Below, one piece after another: positions 14,444-16,214 of a stretch of 16,214 bases of DNA (the first letter of the stretch is position 1; the number at the start of each line of letters is the position of its first letter). The stretch is taken from assembly GCA_900554495.1 (NCBI GenBank), contig USHR01000020.1:1-16214 (forward strand), given 5' to 3'. This stretch comes from an uncultured Collinsella sp. GTDB taxonomy: Bacteria; Actinomycetota; Coriobacteriia; Coriobacteriales; Coriobacteriaceae. The translations under genes were made by a program, and so were the position numbers. The notes beneath the pieces were generated by a model. That model was not told the origin of the DNA. It saw only the letters and a program-made list of their open reading frames with translations, and ran no database searches.

Positions 14444-16214
14444 TTATATAAGCCTAAAGTGCTCGAGCGCCTTGACGACGCCATCTTTGTCGACCGAGTC
14501 GGTGATGTAGTCGGCGCGCTTTTTGAGATAGTCTGGCGCATTGCCCATGGCGATACCGACATCGACGGCGTTCATCAGCGAGACGTCATTGCTGGCGTCG
14601 CCGATGCCGTATACGGTTCCATGGTGGGGATCGAGGGCGTCGAGTACAGACTGGATGCCCCCGCGCTTCGTGCATTCGCGGGGCGAGATTTCGGTTACCT
14701 CGAGTTCGAGCTCGTTAAAGCACAACAACGGCTCAAGTGCCTTATCTTGAGCGATGTGGTTGGCGAGCGATGTAGACATCAAGATCTTGTAGGCACTGTA
14801 ATGTTGCAGCTGCGTGACTGCGTCGCCCAGGGTGCGCGCGTATCCGGGAGCATCGGGGGCATCGGCACTCATGCGCACAACGCCGTTGAGGCCCTCAAAG
14901 CGGATGACCTCGCCCGATTGCTCAAGATAGGGGGCAAGATGCTGCAGCATGCTGGGCGTCATCGACAGATCGCGAATTGCGTGTCCGTTGATCTCGGCGT
15001 AACCGCCCGCAAGACAGACGATGCCGGTCCAGGGCAGCTCAAGAAGCTTGGGGTGGATGCAGCTGAGGGTGCGTCCCGTGCAGATAAAGGCCATGTTGCC
15101 GTTGGCGACAAACTCGCGGATTGCCTGCGAAACCGCCTCGTTGGGATAGGGGGAGAGGTCCCGCTCGTCTTCGGGAAGGTCTTGGGCGAGCCTGGGGTCT
15201 TGCCAGGCGAGCGTTCCGTCGATATCGAAGAAGCAGATATCGCCGCGCTTATGGGCTGCGCTGGCGGCAGGGGAGGCCGAGGTGGTGGGCACAAATCCCG
15301 GCTCGAGGCCCATGATCTGGTCAAAGTGCTCTTTGACGCGGGGAACCGAGATGCCGATGATTACCTGGGCAGTCTTGCCGGTGACGATGAGGCCTTTGGC
15401 ACCCGCTGCGACGAAGGTCGCGTTGTCCGCGACGATGGAAGGGTCCACGACTTCGACGCGCAGCCGCGTGGCACAGTTGGTTGCGCCCACAATGTTGGAG
15501 ACGCCGCCCAGAAGCATCACAACCTGCTCGGCGAGCAGATGGTCTTGTGATGCCTGGCCGCCGGAAGCGCTGTTTTCGGATGAGCGCCTTTCGTCAACGT
15601 CGTCTCCCGTCAAGCGCGAGAGCGCCGTGTTGCTGGCGATATGGTCCTCGCGTCCTGGGGTTTTAAGGTCAAAGGTCAGAATAAGACCTCGAAAACTCAG
15701 AAAGAAGATGGCGCTAAAGATGAGTCCGATTCCGAGCGCCAAAAGATAGGAGCCGGCATGCGTCCGCATGAGCGGGATAAAGTTGAAAGCGGCCATTTCC
15801 ATAAAGCCACCCGAGAAGATGCCGACGACGCCAAAGAAGTTCATGGCCATGGCGAGGCAAGACGAGAGGACGGCGTAGAGCAAAAAGAGCCCGGGGTGGG
15901 TGAACATAAAGAGAAACTCGAGCGGTTCGGTGACGCCGCAGACCACTGAGGCAACAATGGCGGGAACCAGGATGACCTTGAGGCCAGCGCGGCGCTCGGG
16001 CTTTGCGGTGGAGTAGAACGCAACCGCGATGGCGGGAAGGCCAAAGAGCTTGACCCAGCCGGTGGCAGTGAAACCGGCCCATGGCGCAAGCTCATTGAGG
16101 GGGCGCGTGCTGTGGGAGAGGATGGGGAGCAAATTGGTCCACGTGGCGTAGATGCCGTTGTTAATGACCAGGTTGTCGTAGTAGATCGGCATGTAGAGCA
16201 GGTGGTGCAGCCCC
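14444..16214 (-). CDS. PTS EIIC-EIIB (Glc family) fused to a Cof-type HAD phosphatase, 5' end outside window
   Basis: The frame is open to the window edge, where it reads GLHHLLYMPIYYDN; GLHH is internal to EIIC in this family, so the start lies further up. Numbering from Met at 16192: EIIC runs to about 180 with VVCGVTEPLEFLFMFTHP (83-100) of the glucose/maltose/GlcNAc superfamily; a charged linker follows (180-220); EIIB spans about 222-300 with phospho-Cys240 in GATNCATRLRV; an Ala/Ser linker follows (304-314); a HAD hydrolase spans 316-582 with DIDGT (323-327), CTGRT (371-375), K509 and GDASNDVSLM (531-540). All HAD catalytic motifs are present. The protein would import and phosphorylate a sugar and may then dephosphorylate it or a related compound. 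No EIIA domain is visible. The substrate is unknown. Confidence 0.9.
   Translation of the reverse strand, partial: GLHHLLYMPIYYDNLVINNGIYATWTNLLPILSHSTRPLNELAPWAGFTATGWVKLFGLPAIAVAFYSTAKPERRAGLKVILVPAIVASVVCGVTEPLEFLFMFTHPGLFLLYAVLSSCLAMAMNFFGVVGIFSGGFMEMAAFNFIPLMRTHAGSYLLALGIGLIFSAIFFLSFRGLILTFDLKTPGREDHIASNTALSRLTGDDVDERRSSENSASGGQASQDHLLAEQVVMLLGGVSNIVGATNCATRLRVEVVDPSIVADNATFVAAGAKGLIVTGKTAQVIIGISVPRVKEHFDQIMGLEPGFVPTTSASPAASAAHKRGDICFFDIDGTLAWQDPRLAQDLPEDERDLSPYPNEAVSQAIREFVANGNMAFICTGRTLSCIHPKLLELPWTGIVCLAGGYAEINGHAIRDLSMTPSMLQHLAPYLEQSGEVIRFEGLNGVVRMSADAPDAPGYARTLGDAVTQLQHYSAYKILMSTSLANHIAQDKALEPLLCFNELELEVTEISPRECTKRGGIQSVLDALDPHHGTVYGIGDASNDVSLMNAVDVGIAMGNAPDYLKKRADYITDSVDKDGVVKALEHFRLI

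Noticed and set aside
14342..15550. 402-aa plus-strand frame opposite the PTS-HAD fusion
   Set aside because: It is antisense to the conserved HAD and EIIB motifs, and no domain is recognisable.
1..16214. CRISPR array, insertion sequence or transposase
   Set aside because: No regularly spaced repeats and no transposase-like protein were seen in any frame. The only dispersed repeats are elements A and B and the tRNA-related copies.

Overview
The window looks like chromosome from a Coriobacteriia member, most likely a Collinsella-type gut actinobacterium. This is inferred from the moderately high GC content, the gene order, and the protein style (a TsaB-RimI-TsaD fusion, a Glc-family PTS protein fused to a HAD phosphatase, a tRNA without encoded CCA). 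No 16S or other direct taxonomic marker is present.

Layout. (1) Positions 1-98 are the structured tail of an upstream unit, closed by a perfect intrinsic terminator. (2) Positions 149-7031 are one tightly packed plus-strand housekeeping operon: acpS, nnr, alr, family-4 udg, tsaE, and a three-domain tsaB-rimI-tsaD fusion. Gaps are 0-12 nt, with one 14-nt overlap. It joins carrier-protein activation, NAD(P)HX repair, D-Ala supply for the wall, uracil excision and the t6A37 tRNA-modification machinery. (3) Positions 7049-7173 hold a palindromic element (copy A). (4) Positions 7291-9529 are a self-contained cstA unit: a promoter with an overlapping dyad, a 14-codon Ile/Val-rich leader peptide, mutually exclusive hairpins, an intrinsic terminator in the leader, cstA itself, and a final terminator. 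This is the anatomy of ribosome-mediated attenuation, here placed in front of a CstA-family (pyruvate or peptide) transporter. (5) Positions 9635-11809 encode a 724-aa protein with an N-terminal helical domain, a long charged disordered middle and a C-terminal Toprim/DUF2220-like (JetD-like) domain. No other Wadjet genes are near. (6) Positions 11818-11954 hold copy B of the palindromic element. (7) Positions 12021-12222 hold a tRNA-derived patch: a degenerate hairpin, an orphan tRNA T-arm, a terminator and an intact tRNA-Gln(UUG) on the minus strand. (8) Positions 12261-16214 are three minus-strand genes: a double peptidoglycan-binding-domain protein with a degenerate amidase-like C-terminus, a polyprenyl diphosphate synthase, and a PTS EIIC-EIIB-HAD fusion that runs off the window.

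The two strongest candidates for something undescribed are the paired palindromic elements A and B and the Ile/Val leader-peptide attenuator upstream of cstA. In A and B the 69-nt core is conserved, while the long arms differ between copies and are perfectly self-complementary within each copy. The lone JetD-like Toprim protein comes next. The two palindromic elements follow directly on the tsaD-fusion gene and the Toprim gene.
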